A DNA stretch of 64,000 nucleotides from Echria macrotheca. Taxonomy: Eukaryota; Ascomycota; Sordariomycetes; Sordariales; Schizotheciaceae. Under the pieces are notes generated by a model. It was not told where the DNA came from. It ran no database searches and worked only from the letters and a program-made list of their open reading frames with translations. Both the position numbers and the translations under genes were made by a program. The stretch spans positions 806,001 to 870,000 of the forward strand of contig MU839841.1 of NCBI GenBank assembly GCA_030411725.1, written 5' to 3'. Shown here piece after piece: positions 31,061 to 42,387 of this stretch; the stretch's first letter is position 1; each line of letters starts with the position of its first letter.

Positions 31061-33829
31061 TCACATCGCAGTTGTAACTGCGCTGCGCGGTCGTGGTCGA
31101 GCCATATTGAATGCTTGAGCCGGACTGTCAGGTATCGCCGACATTGTCCTTCTAGGCGCAGCATAGGGTTCGGGATCCTCAGTCTCTGGATCAGTGTTTC
31201 TTCGATTCAGCCGATGGTGTCCCAGATCCAAATGATTCTTTGCGGGCCCTGGATGGAGCAACGAAGTGATGAGCATGCCGGCTCGTTCCCCACTAAGACT
31301 CCGACGCCTCCGAGCCGTCGAGCCGGTGACCCCGGCCGTAGCTACCGATGCGTGCGATGCCTGTCGTGCCATTCTCGCCTCGGCGTCTGCTGCTTCCTTG
31401 GCGTTGAGAGTTTCACTGGGCAGGAGGATGGCCCGGTCGAGACCGTATGGCAAACCACGGTGTCTGCCTCGGATCATCATGGCAATGATGACGAGTTTGC
31501 CCACTGTACTGAACTGGGAGCATAGCGAGGCATTGACCGTCGGGTAACCCAGACTCATGCCGACAGTTCCGTACGCGCTGATAACCTCGAAGAGGACTGC
31601 GAACATGGAAAAATCGTTGGCCATCAGCCGCGGTCCCTCTGAAATGGCGAGAATGAAAAGGCCAACGAAGATGTACCACAAATCGAACGAAAGCTGGCGC
31701 CGCAAATGGGCCCCGACGTAGGACAGATCGCTTCCATGAGCCTGCTCGTCGAGCTCTTCGCGGGCGCCACCGTAAATGCCAAGGGACTGTTCTTCGTAGA
31801 CGTTTGTGCGACGAACCGAGATAGCGATGGGGAATACGGAAATGTACATCATGATCATATAGGATACTTGGACACCCGGGTGCAGGAGAGCCAAGTTGAC
31901 GCATGAGAATCCGGCAGTCCTTGTCGAGGCTGCCTCAAACAGGCCGTTGAGAATCTTGATTCCGGTTGGCATTTCTGTCACAGGACCAGTACCAAGCTGC
32001 GCAAACATTAGCATCGGAAACACACAAGTCATATAGGAATCAACTTACATCAAGGACGATGAAGAACATGACGTCGAGCCCGTTGAGGATAATGAGAAGC
32101 CAGAACAGCCACCAGGTAGCTCCCGAGGGGAACAAAAGAGTGAAGCACCGACGGGGGTGATCAAGAAGGAAGCTCAGTTCCTCGTACAACCCGGTGCCGC
32201 GGGGCACAGCCAGAGATAGAAGCCAGATCATAAACCGTAGCATAACCGGAAACCCAGTGTTGCCGATGACAATGAGGAAGCACATCAGCAGCAGGGGAAA
32301 GACGGCCGTGTTAAACGAGTTCATGCTATCCGGAGTCAGGGTGAAGCCAAGGTCCATGAAAGCCGAGTTGGCTGTGAAGAAGCCCCACCAGGTCCGGTTC
32401 TGCTGCACGGCATCGACAACTGCGCCCCATGGCTCTGTATTCAGAATCCACGGCACCAGGCAGATGATACCGAGAATCGAGAAGCCCCAGAAGTACCAAG
32501 TAAGTACTAACGCAAGGGTCTTGAGAGATCGGTATTCAATGCCACCAAGCTCCTCCCGTTGCTCTTCAGTGAGATCGGGGAAAGCAGAATTTCGCCCTAT
32601 GGTTGGTTCCCAGCTGAGGTAGGGGGTTCCTTCCTCCTTGTCCCTACTTATGGCCGTCCGCAGAGCATTGAACGTATTCCGTCTTTGAACCCTCCAACCG
32701 CTCACGTGAACAGAGTCCTCTTGGTGGTGAAGCTTTTTGTCCTTCCGGCTGAAAAAGCGAGGCTTCCTGGGCTTCAAAAACGACATAGCATTTGCCATGG
32801 CCTTGGCATCCTTGCTGATCTCTGTAGTTGGAGATTCCGTTGTCGCTTTGAACTTCTGGCGGTCAGGCTCCTCGATGGTAATAGCCTGCGGCCGGAACTC
32901 GGACGGGCCAGAGCGGACGGCTTCGAGGACAGCAGCCCCGTCTTCATCGCTATGCTCCACCAGCTGTGGGCGGAGACCTCTCTCAGCATCCCGCGGGCCG
33001 GGAATCCGTAACGTCTCGCCATCTTTCCTCTGGCGCTCAAGAATGGCGAGATGGTCTTCTTCCGAGCGCTTGGCCGGCAGCTTGAACGTTTCTTCTTGAG
33101 TCCCGTCGCTCTTCTTGACCGTGTCCGCAAATGTAATCCTCGGCTGCTGGTTATCGGATGCTTCACCAGCAGCATGGTCGACCGCGTCGATGTCTCCATT
33201 CAAGGCCGTAGAGCCACTGCCTGATTCATCCTTGGGCCCGATTCCATCTCCATTGAGTAGCATACCATCATTCGTCATACGAGAAGGCTTCCCATTGTGC
33301 ATGACAGTGATACTCCGCCCATTAACACCTTTTTCCGTATCCGAGATGTCACTGGTGGTCCTGGCCTTTGACTTGGAGATGGTTGCCCTCCGAGCACGTG
33401 CCTCGCTGACGAGATTCTGAAACCGCTTTTCAAACCAGTATAGACGAAGAAATACCACGAACGAGTTGATGGTGATAGGGTTGGCCAGCATCGGGATGAA
33501 GTAACAGACGACTTGCTGAAACGTGTTGAGCGTGTTGAAGTCGACCGTGTTCAACCCTGCTTGGGTGCTGGCACCACTCGAGAAAAACAGGGCGTCGATA
33601 TACGCGATTTCCCCCCGGCCAGCACCAAAGATGATGACCGACCCTGATAGGGCGAGGAAGATGATCCATACGTCTGTTACACGTTAGCATCTACTTGTTC
33701 AGTAGGGCCACTAGTTGTGGACGGGGACTCACAGTGCACCGTGATGAAGTTGAAATGGGGATTCCTTGACAGGAATGACGGGCGGAGTTCCCGAAACTGA
33801 TCCCCGATGAAAGTGCGAAGCTGATCCAT
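31061..33829 (-). CDS. TRK1: High-affinity potassium transporter, TRK family
   Basis: Three exons on the minus strand: 33829-33733, 33673-32049 and 31996-31061, giving 885 residues. Introns are 59 nt (GTGAGT...ACAG) and 52 nt (GTAAGT...GCAG), both phase-consistent. TRK proteins take up K+ across the plasma membrane. Four pore-loop repeats are visible: FFSSGASTQAGLNTVDFNTL, FFTANSAFMDLGFTLTPDSM, EAASTRTAGFSCVNL and VISAYGTVGMSLGYP. The last three supply the conserved glycine-containing filter positions. A long hydrophilic loop of about 290 residues (RARRATISKSKARTT through the basic FLKPRKPRFFSRKDKK) separates the first and second repeats, as in other fungal TRKs, and probably carries regulatory phosphosites. 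The C-terminal tail is cytosolic and Arg/Ser-rich. About 2 kb without a gene lies upstream. Confidence 0.93.
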
Positions 33830-35879
33830 GGCCAGTATCCCAATGGGTCGGCTCTGTTCTAGGTTCCAAGTATATACAGATCGGAATCAACGGCGAAATG
33901 CCAAAGGTGGCGAGGTAAAGGTATGATGCCAAGGTGAGATGCGACAGGAAAGTGTACGATGGCTGGAGCTGGCGAGCAAGATATCAAGGATAACGAGTTG
34001 CCACAAACGCCTCTGGATGACTGAAGGCTGGCAGTGGCAACTGACAACTTGCGAAGAACAGACCTCAGGAGAGGTTGCTGTTATCTGCAGCGCAAGGGAG
34101 GAGCGATATTATCATGACGCAAGGAGACATGCGGCAACCGCGACCTGGGGAATAAGTGAGAAGAAGGTTTGTTGTCCCACGCGCCTGTCCCGGATCGTGG
34201 CGCGGGTCGGAAGTTGTGGACAATCCGCAATGTTGAGTCTCCCGAGATGAAGGGAGGAAGAGCCGGGAAGACAGGACGTCTGTGATGAGGTGACGCCGAA
34301 AACCAGGCGCGCTAGCAAAAGAGGGTCCCGTTCCGAGTGCTGAGTAGAAGCCGGGGGAAGCTGGACAAAGGACAGGAACAAGGAGTGGGGCGTGTTCCCG
34401 ATGCAATTGTGAGCCGCTGTGTTGCTGGAGTGCGATTGTCGATGCCCAATTCACAATGGGCAGGCGAGTGAGAGGCAGCCACCTACTCAGCGAGCTGAGG
34501 ACGGCGAAAGGTGACTGACTGCTGCGAGGGGATGAGGTGATGGTAATGCGGTTTGCGGCGGGTTGTAAGTGGTGAAGGATTCTGCTGTGGCCAGGAAAAA
34601 GGTCTAGACCACTAGCGGCTGGCGGCGCCGAGTTTATATAGATCTCTGGTGATGGGAAATTCTAGACAAGAGCAAGCAGATAGATGCCATCCGGTGTTGT
34701 GCATCTCGGCCTGTTTGCCATTTGTCGTCTCTTCTCCCTCCGACTCACAGCGGCGCGTGGGAGCAAGCGTGATTAGGATGAAAAGCAATGCGTCTTGGGA
34801 CGAGCAAGTTCGAAGAAAGTCCACAGCTGCATTGCGATTGTGAGGGCGAGAGTGGGCCCGGTGAATAAACGAAACAAGCCCGGCCGCATTGCATCCCGTG
34901 GCCCTGCCAAGGCCGAGATCCATGCGCTGAAGTACCGGTGTTAAGTTAGCGTTCAAGTGGACGCACGGATCTGCTTTTCTGACGACAGATCGGCCGGCGC
35001 TCCGAGACCGCTGATGACGTCCTTTTTTTCTTCTGCAGACTCCCAGACCGCTCAACACTCTCCCGCTCGCCGTACCGTTGCAGCAAGATTCCCTCGTGGC
35101 TCAGAATCTGCACTTGGTTGGCTCCCTCTATGCCTAGAACCCTCGGATCGCCTGCCAAGTCATGCCGAGCTCAGTGGTAACCGGAGCAATCCGCCGTTGT
35201 GTTTCCTATCAGCGCATGCGAGGGTGCGGCAACTGCCAATTCATCTCGAGTCTTGAAGCATTGTTCCGCGGCTTCCTCTCCAGAATTGGTGTTTCCCTCA
35301 GATTCTAATGCATTGGTAATACATGGAAGTCATCTCGAACGTAAAGAAACTTGAGATAAGGAACGTGGCGGTGAGAAAGTCGGTCCCTCCTCATCCCATC
35401 TTGTCCGAACCTAGAGGGTGTCGTCTTGTGTCTTGATGACCCGACGCACTAAAGGCTTTAACTCTAGTTGTCTGACCAATTGGTTGAGGGATGTAGAGGT
35501 AGAGCGTGACTCTTTAAAGGAGAATCGTCCGATGGCAGCTCGAGCGGCTGTCATTGCTCCAAGATAGTTTGCCATGTCTTGTTGTTGTTTTGTCGTTTTT
35601 TTGGTGTGAGTGCGTCTGCATGGTCAGTCTGCATATTTCCTACATAAAACCAAAATGAGTCATTTGGTGGACGGGATGAAATCATCTGAAGGGGTTGGTT
35701 ACTTAGGGGTTTGAGTGTTTAACAAACTTCGCTTGCCTCGGCAGATCAACAAGTCAACAAGCCAACAAATCAACACAAACCTGCAGCCAGAGATTTCGTC
35801 TCTATCAAACGGCAACCTTGATATTCACACAATGGCCATCCAAGCCATCCCCTATTGATACATGATATGTACACCCTCC
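33830..35879. other. 2-kb upstream region of TRK gene, no gene recognised
   Basis: Contains the TRK promoter and possibly a long 5' leader. Open frames up to 148 codons exist on both strands, but none is conserved-looking or splice-supported. The right-hand part is the 3' flank of the mitochondrial bL19 gene. Confidence 0.5.
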
Positions 35880-36717
35880 CTACTTCTTCTTCGCCGCCTT
35901 GGCCCCCTTGGCCGTCTTGGAGCTCGCCGGACTGCTCTTGGTGTTGAACACCTTGCGCGTCTTCTTCCACGCAAACACCAGGTCCGACACGCTGCCCACG
36001 TCGTGCTTGGGCTTGCGCAGATATGTCAGCCGGGCGCGCCGGGCGCGGCGACGGGCCCTCTTGATGATCTCGATGCCGGCCACGTTCTTGTTGTACACCT
36101 TGAACCACATCTCGACGCCCACCTTGCTGAGGTGGTTGCGCAGCAATATCGCCGTGTCGATGCCCGCCCGCCGGATAGATATGCACACGCCCGCAAACGG
36201 CTCGCCGCCCCTCCGGTGCGTCACCATCAGTACGTCGCCCACCCGCACGCCCTGCTTCGTCTTGGCGAAGAGGGCGGTGCGCGCCCCCGTGGGATCCATC
36301 CGGGCAATCTGCGAGGCATGGAGAATCGGGAGCGGGTCCGACGGCGGCGCGATCAGGCCGGGCAGCTTGGGCTCGGGGGTGCGCTTCGCGGGTTTTGGCG
36401 GCTTGTTGACGATGGTTATGGTCGTCGGGTTCGTTTTGACGGTTGGTGGTGTGTACACGGCAAATGCGCTGCGCAACTTCTTCGTCTTTTGATCCTTGAG
36501 TTGATCTGCGAGCAACATGTTAGAGGTGTGTCAAGTGGGTTGGTTGGTATGATCTGGAGGTCATACAGAAGTTGTAGTCAGGCAGAGAACTTGGTGAAGC
36601 TCGCCCTTGCGATCCGGTTGCCATTGACCTGCAGAGAAAAGCTTTTTGCTGCCTTGCCCGCCGTACACTGGTCTTCAGACAGGCCAGAGGCCGTCCGGAC
36701 AGCGGCGCGACGTTCAT
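35880..36717 (-). CDS. IMG1: Mitochondrial large-subunit ribosomal protein bL19m
   Basis: Two exons on the minus strand: 36717-36567 and 36505-35880. A 61-nt intron (GTATGA...TCTAAC...GCAG) lies between them. The product is 258 residues. Exon 1 encodes MNVAPLSGRPLACLKTSVRRARQQKAFLCRS, a basic mitochondrial targeting sequence. The bL19 domain spans about residues 120-235, with VRVGDVLMVTHRRGGEPFAGVCISIRRAGIDTAILLRN. Then comes GVEMWFKVYNKNVAGIEIIKRARRRARRARLTYLR, whose RRARRARLTYLR end is the family hallmark. The C-terminus is Lys/Ala-rich. It is divergent from an unassigned gene only 249 bp away, which also appears to carry a mitochondrial presequence. Confidence 0.92.
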
Positions 36718-36965
36718 TTTGCACGTGTGCTGGACCGGTTGGACGCGATTGAGAGCTGCGACGTCGAAGGAGACGTTCTCGATCTTTGGACCAATTGGGG
36801 TCGTGGTGGGGAAAAGTTCCTGGATTGGCCCCATAAAATTTTGTCTCTGGCCAATGGTTGCTGTTAATTTTCGACAGGAGCTGATTTTCGCGATCGCTCT
36901 CCAAAACGCGGCATCCTTTTCAGCACTCTCAACTACAGCTTGGTGTTGGGTCAGACCATCAAGCC
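36718..36965. promoter_or_regulatory. Bidirectional promoter with CCAAT motifs
   Basis: The region of 248 bp between divergent start codons contains CCAATTGG (36791-36798), which reads CCAAT on both strands, and another CCAAT within TGGCCAATGG near 36850. CCAAT boxes bind the Hap complex, which regulates respiratory genes in fungi. Function here is inferred. Confidence 0.45.
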
Positions 36966-38209
36966 ATGTCCGGCGCAACGCCCATAAACACACTCCGATC
37001 AGGGAGCCGAGTCCTGGAGGCGCTATCCCGGCCCGCCAGGACCCAGAGGCGATGGCTTTCCTCAACACAATCCCGCCAGAGTAAGTAAGCTGTCGGCCGA
37101 GATGCTCCAATTGCAATGATAACACCAACTCCAACACAGATACCCGAATTATATCCTTCAATGATGCGCCGCCATACCTCAAGCCCGGGCTAGACGAAGT
37201 CCGCGAGAAGATTATCCTGCCGACCTATCTCCCCCGCAACCAGCAAGAGCGCATCTACCGCAAGTCGTACGAGCCCATCCTCGAGCGGGACCCCTACGTG
37301 CTCGAGATCGATGGCGAGGTGCACAAGTTCTACTACCGCGACAAGATCGCCGGTGGGCTGCCCAACACCAACAAGGCGGTCAAGGACATCCTTGACAAGA
37401 TGCAGACCAAGGCCGACTTCCAGCTCCTGCCCCGGCTGCTCCAGGGCGTCTGCGTCCAGGCCGGCCGCAAGCTCGACCCGGCCGTCTACCCGAAAGCCGT
37501 CCGCCGCGCCGCCCAGGCCGGCGCCCTGCCCGTTATTCTGGACTGCGTCAGCCGGGCCAAGGCGACGGGCTTCCAGCTCAAGCAGCACGAGACCATCGCC
37601 GAGCTGCTCACCCAGATCCAGTGGCAGGCCATCGAGAGCGGCTGGGACGAGGCGGCGACCCAGACGGCGCTCCGGCGGACGCAGCAGGTGCTGGACCTGC
37701 TCGAGAGCGATCCCGAGCACCAGTGGAGAAATATACCCGGGAAGCTGGAGGTCCACTACAAGTTCCCCTTCCACCGAGACCCCCAGTTCCTCGCGGCACG
37801 GTTGAACCTGGCGGCGGCAATGGTCCTGAAGCACAAGGCGGGGCCCGATATGGAGAAGAAGGTGCTCCATTACGCCGAACAGCTGGTGAAACTCTGGCCT
37901 GCGGGGTCTACGATGCTCGACCTACATCCCACCGAGGCATACCGATTCAAGGAGACAGGGGTAAAGTACCTCTTGGCCCGGAGTATCTATCTCTGGCACG
38001 CGTCGCCGATACTCTACGGCTTGAAACAGGCCGCACAGGTCGTTGGGGCCAGCTCGGCCGCCACAGCTCAAGAGTTGCTGCAAAGGGCCAACGCCATGGA
38101 ACCCGAAGTCGAAGCCGCCGTTGCTGACGTCGGGGGCAAAGGCAGGGGGATTGATGTCTACGACAGACTCTTCAGTGAACAGAAGAATGAATATGTGTCG
38201 ACAGCCTAG
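36966..38209 (+). CDS. Conserved fungal protein, probably mitochondrial, unassigned
   Basis: Two exons: 36966-37080 and 37140-38209. The 59-nt intron is GTAAGT...ACAG. The product is 394 residues. Exon 1 encodes MSGATPINTLRSGSRVLEALSRPARTQRRWLSS, rich in Arg/Ser/Leu and free of acids until late, so a mitochondrial presequence is likely. The mature part begins FNDAPPYLKPGLDEVREKIILPTYLPRNQQERIYRKSYEPILERDPYVLEIDGEVHKFYYRDKI and continues as a mainly helical protein. No catalytic motif or transmembrane segment is seen. I do not recognise the family with confidence. The divergent partner is mitochondrial bL19, so a role in the mitochondrial ribosome or in mitochondrial gene expression is a reasonable guess, but it is inference only. 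Confidence 0.8.
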
Positions 38210-38259
38210 AGACGGACGGATATGTAAATACCTGTAACAATAAATTATGTGTGTCAGAT

Positions 38260-39454
38260 TTATGGCAAGACTATGTACTTTTGTAGATGTTCCGGGATAG
38301 CCGATAGAAGTTTCTTCTCCGTCAGCCACTTCTTGGAGAATAACCGTTCCGCGTAGCGGTACGCGCCGTCGCACAGCACAGTCACAACGGTATGGCCCTT
38401 GCCCAGCTTCTCCGCGACCTCCTTGGCGGCAACCACGTTCAGCGCGGAGCTCGCGCCGAGGTAGAGGCCCTCCTCGTCCAGACACCTGTACACCATCTCG
38501 ATGCTCTTCTCGTCGCTGATATGCAGCGACCCATCCACCAGGTCGACATCCGGCTGCAGGTTGTCCGTGATGCGCCCCTGCCCGATACCCTCGGTGATGC
38601 TCGACCCGGACCGCTCGACCAGTTTTCCGCCCGAGCTAAAGTACGAGTGCAACACGCTCCCCGGCGGATCGGCCAGGAAGCTCTTGACGCGCCCGCCCGA
38701 GACGTCTTTGAGGTAGCGCGTCACGCCGGCCAGGGTGCCGGCCGTGCCCGTGGCGCACGTGAAGGCGTTGACCTTTCCCGCGGTCTGGTACCAGATCTCG
38801 GGGCCGGTGGTCTCGATGTGCGCGCGCCGGTTGGCCGTGTTGTCGAACTGGTTCGTCCAGACGGCGTTCTCGAGCCGCTCGGCGTGCCGGCGCGCCTGAT
38901 GATTATAATTGTCCGGGTTCTCGAACGCGACCGCGGGCACCGGGTAGACCTCGGCGCCGAGGAGGCGGAGCAGGTCGATCTTGCCCTGCGACTGCGTGTT
39001 GGGCATGTAGATGACCAGCTTGTAGCCCCGGCTGCGGCAGACGTGCGCCAGCCCGATGCCCGTGTTGCCCGCCGTGCCCTCGACCACGGTGCCGCTCGGC
39101 CGGAGCAGGCCGCGCTCCTCGGCGTCCTTGACCACGTACAGCGCCGCGCGGTCCTTCACTGAGCCGCCCGGGTTCATGAACTCGGCTTTTCCGAGGACTT
39201 CGCAGCCGGTTTCTTCGGAGAGCCGGTTCAGGCGGATGAGCGGCGTGTTGCCGATGGCTGTTTTTCGCGAGAGCTATGTTAGCGAAGAATTACTGTGGCA
39301 TGTGCCCGTCGTTAATGATTAAGACTCCGTACGTACCCCCTGTGAGGCCCTTGGCTATCCCTTGCGCCTTGGAAACGGCAATGGTGTGCGCGCTGGGAGC
39401 GTCGGCCATGCGCCGGGCGCAGGTCGCAAAGGTGCGGGCGCCGTGGCGGAACAT
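38260..39454 (-). CDS. Cysteine synthase-like PLP enzyme
   Basis: Two exons on the minus strand: 39454-39337 and 39257-38260. The 79-nt intron is GTACGT...CGCTAAC...ACAG. The product is 371 residues. The splice creates the conserved [39 protein letters not shown], whose NPGGSVKDR holds the PLP-binding lysine. [10 protein letters not shown] matches the substrate-binding loop, and [12 protein letters not shown] the phosphate-binding Gly/Thr-rich loop. Such enzymes make cysteine from O-acetylserine and sulfide. The sequence resembles the fungal cysteine synthase 2 type (related to yeast Mcy1), some of which are mitochondrial-outer-membrane or otherwise divergent. The N-terminus [16 protein letters not shown] could be a mitochondrial signal. 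The intron shares a 14-nt branch-site block with the tRNA-Trp insertion. Confidence 0.88.
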
Positions 39455-40369
39455 TTTGAGCCGATTGCCTCTTTTGTTTTTTTATGTACAAGTAAAAGAG
39501 AACAAGCGGGCAGGGACCAAAGCGCTCGCAATCCGGTTCCCAGAGTAATAAGGTTCGGAAAAGGAAACAGGAGCTCGTCAAGAGCTGGCAAGAAAGTTGC
39601 GCGCTCTCTTGGGAAAGCCGGAACGAGTGGGGCTTTCTGGTGGCCCTGTCGGCGATGGCGCAATCGACTCCGACGCCGGTCCGGGGATGCCCTGAAATCT
39701 GTCTGCCCAGCTCCTCGGTAATGTTCCGAAATTTCCATTATCTCCCAACTTTTTTGTATAAGTATTTCAGAAACGCTTCAATTTACAAAACCAGACGTCC
39801 TATACGCAAGACAAGCCAGACAAGCAAGCGTGACTCTGCTACTATTCTACACCTGTGAGCAATGGACCGGGCTTCAGCTCAGTGAGGTGAACCCATGAGC
39901 CCGTCCCCTGATGGGCCGGCTCGACTGAAAAGGTAACACAGGCTTCAGTGTACCAAATCTCATCACCCCTCCTCGCCTTCTCACTCACCAAGTCACAAGT
40001 CACAAGTACAAAAAACAAGTACGGTGTATACGACGGGTTATAACCACCATCAATTCACCTCTCCACCTCCCCTCCCCCAGCACCACCAACCATCGCAGTT
40101 CCCATCTATATCCAGATGGGAACGGGGTATATATAAATATAAGTATCACAAACAACCCCTCGCTTTCCCATCCCATCCCATCCCATCCCATCCCATCCCA
40201 TCCCATCCCATCCCATCCCCCTCCCGTAACCCAGCAAAAACACTCATCAGGTACCCTGTACCGGTCATTCTATAAACTCCCATGTCTCCAATCTATTGTA
40301 TATATAAAAAAGGCATTCCGCTTTTTGCACCCGGCCAGCGCGAACCTCAAGAGACAGAGAGAATGAATC
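39455..40369. other. Gap with CCCAT array; no gene recognised
   Basis: About 900 bp holding the cysteine synthase promoter and, on its right, the downstream flank of the CBM48 gene. A CCCAT repeat lies near 40.2 kb. No coding exon was recognised. Confidence 0.5.
40166..40219. repeat. (CCCAT)n microsatellite
   Basis: About eleven near-perfect copies of the pentamer CCCAT. On the opposite strand this is ATGGG, the same unit as the degenerate array at 5.2 kb. Confidence 0.9.
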
Positions 40370-40387
40370 AAAAAAAAAAAAAAAAAA
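40370..40387 (-). repeat. T18 run directly after the CBM48 stop codon
   Basis: An uninterrupted run of 18 A on the plus strand (T on the coding strand) directly abuts the stop codon of the CBM48 gene, so the mRNA 3' UTR begins with a U tract. Confidence 0.85.
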
Positions 40388-42387
40388 TCAAACATCCTTC
40401 CCCCGAATAACCTCGGCCATCCACCCCAACTCACTCACCAACTCTTCCAGTCCCGAATTCGGAATCGGACTCGTCAGCAGAGACGCAGCACTCCCCCTCC
40501 CCACCGCCGACACATCACTGGCCAGTAGCGCAGGCGAACTGCCCGTGTCGACCCTCAACAGCTTCTCAGCAGCAGAGTGGTCGTGTGTCGAAGTCTGGGG
40601 CAGGCTATACGTCGACAGCGCGGCGTCCAGGTCCCGCACAAACGAGCTACGTCTCCCATTTGCGGGACGACGATGCAGCGGCGAGAGGGAGATGGAGAGA
40701 TCCTCCTCCTCTTCCTCGTTGGAGGAGGATATCCGCTCGTCGTCGTCTTCGTCTTCGGAGTGGTAGAATGAAGGGAGGGAATGAGAGTCGGGTGATTGCG
40801 GGGAGTAGTAGCTTGCGTCTGAAAAGGAGAAGCGGGATTGGGGGATGGGGTTGTTGTTGTCAGAAGAAGAAAGGTCCAGTTGCGGAACCATGGGTGGTGA
40901 TCGCGTCGGGGGGGCTGGTGCTGATATTTCAACAACCTCGGCGACCGCATCGTTTCCTAACGGAACGGGGGTAACAGACGGGGACGGGGTAACGGATCGC
41001 TGCGTGGGCGGCGGCGAGAGGCCGGTAAACGGAAGTGACTCGGATACCGCCGACGTGGCAAAGTTGTCGTCGTCCTCGAGCTCCTCGACGATATCCTCGG
41101 GGATGGCAATCGCCGGCCGGTCCGTCTCGGGCTCTTCTGACGGAACTGCATCATCGTCCACAAGGTATCTCCTCAGCGACTCGGGCGAGATATCCCGCGA
41201 CCGGCTGCCGTCCGAAGATCTGACACTCCGCTCGTCCCATGCCTGAGCCTCGGGTTCGGCCGTAAGCGACGAGAAGCTCGGCTTCCGAGTAAACAACCGA
41301 CGGGGCGAAAAGGTCCACCCCGAGCCCGGCGATAGCGACCGGGCAGACCGCTTGTGGTGCAGCCGCGGCGCGCTTCCCACCCGTCGAAAAGTCGACGTCT
41401 CCGGTGTTGGCGGCACCGGGGCCGGCCGTGGCGTGGTGAACTTGTCGGCGGGGTTCATGGTCTTGAAGTCTTCTTCCCGCACAGAATTCAACGAGGCGCT
41501 CCGCTTCCTGCTGGACTGCTCGATGGGCACCCACAGGGTATTTACCGTCTGGCCGGGGAGGTAAGGGCAGGCATTTGTCGTCGGAAGGGCCGGGTCATGT
41601 GTCTCGGATGATCCGTCCAGCTCATACTACAACAGGGGATTAGAAAAACGAGTCCCGGGGAGGTAGGTAGGTAAGCTTACATAGTAGTAGTAGGTCTGGC
41701 CCATCTTGAGCCCCCCGTTTCGCTTGGGCGCAAGACTGCCGCCGTCGCCGTCACAAATGATATCCTTGAACGAGTAGCACCCCCGCCACTGGCCCCGATC
41801 GCGCCGGATGTCTCGCTCCATGCTGTACGCTCGGCCAAAGTTGTCCCAAGATCCCACCAAATGGACCGCCTGGACAGAGGGATGCGTGTGCCTGTTGCAT
41901 TCCCGTCAGTTTCTCGATACGACTCTGTGGGTGACATCGGGCGGGATGCTTCTACAGATGGTGGGGTAATAAGGGGTGGGCATGGGGGTGAGACAAAGCT
42001 GGTTGCTCCGAACACCACCTCGACAGATTCAGTGGATTCGGACGCTCCCAACCTGATGCTGGAGTATATTGAGGGTCTCGTATGTAGATCATCCGTCTGA
42101 ACTCTGGACACCGCACGACCAGACCCTGCGCATAAACCGACATCTCCTCACGCCAAGACAGGAACGTACTCTGGTTGTTTAAAAAGTGACAAATGAAAGG
42201 ATAGCCGATGATTCGGAGCGAGAGAGGTCAAGGAATGAAAACGAGGATATGAAAACCGAAAACCGAAACCGAAACCCGTGCAACAGGACCAGACTGAAGA
42301 GCGAAGGACAGGAAGGACAGGAAGCAAAATATCAAGTTCAAGAAGAACTCACAACATGAAAGTAAAGAGCGTAGTAGTCGGGTCCAT
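40388..42387 (-). CDS. AMPK-beta-like glycogen-binding (CBM48/E-set) domain protein
   Basis: Three exons on the minus strand: 42387-42353, 41891-41681 and 41626-40388, giving 494 residues. Exon 1 encodes MDPTTTLFTFML. The 461-nt first intron (GTGAGT...ACAG) joins it to HTHPSVQAVHLVGSWDNFGRAYSMERDIRRDRGQWRGCYSF. This is an early-set domain like the carbohydrate-binding module of AMPK beta subunits, with the WDNF and QWRGC positions where sugar-contacting aromatics sit. The second intron (54 nt, GTAAGC...GTAG) falls in YYYYYELDGS. The rest is Ser/Pro- and acid-rich and probably disordered, with a conserved-looking end SGLEELVSELGWMAEVIRGKDV. No kinase-interaction domain typical of Gal83/Sip2 was recognised, so it need not be an SNF1 subunit. 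Exon 1 is the least certain part. Confidence 0.75.
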
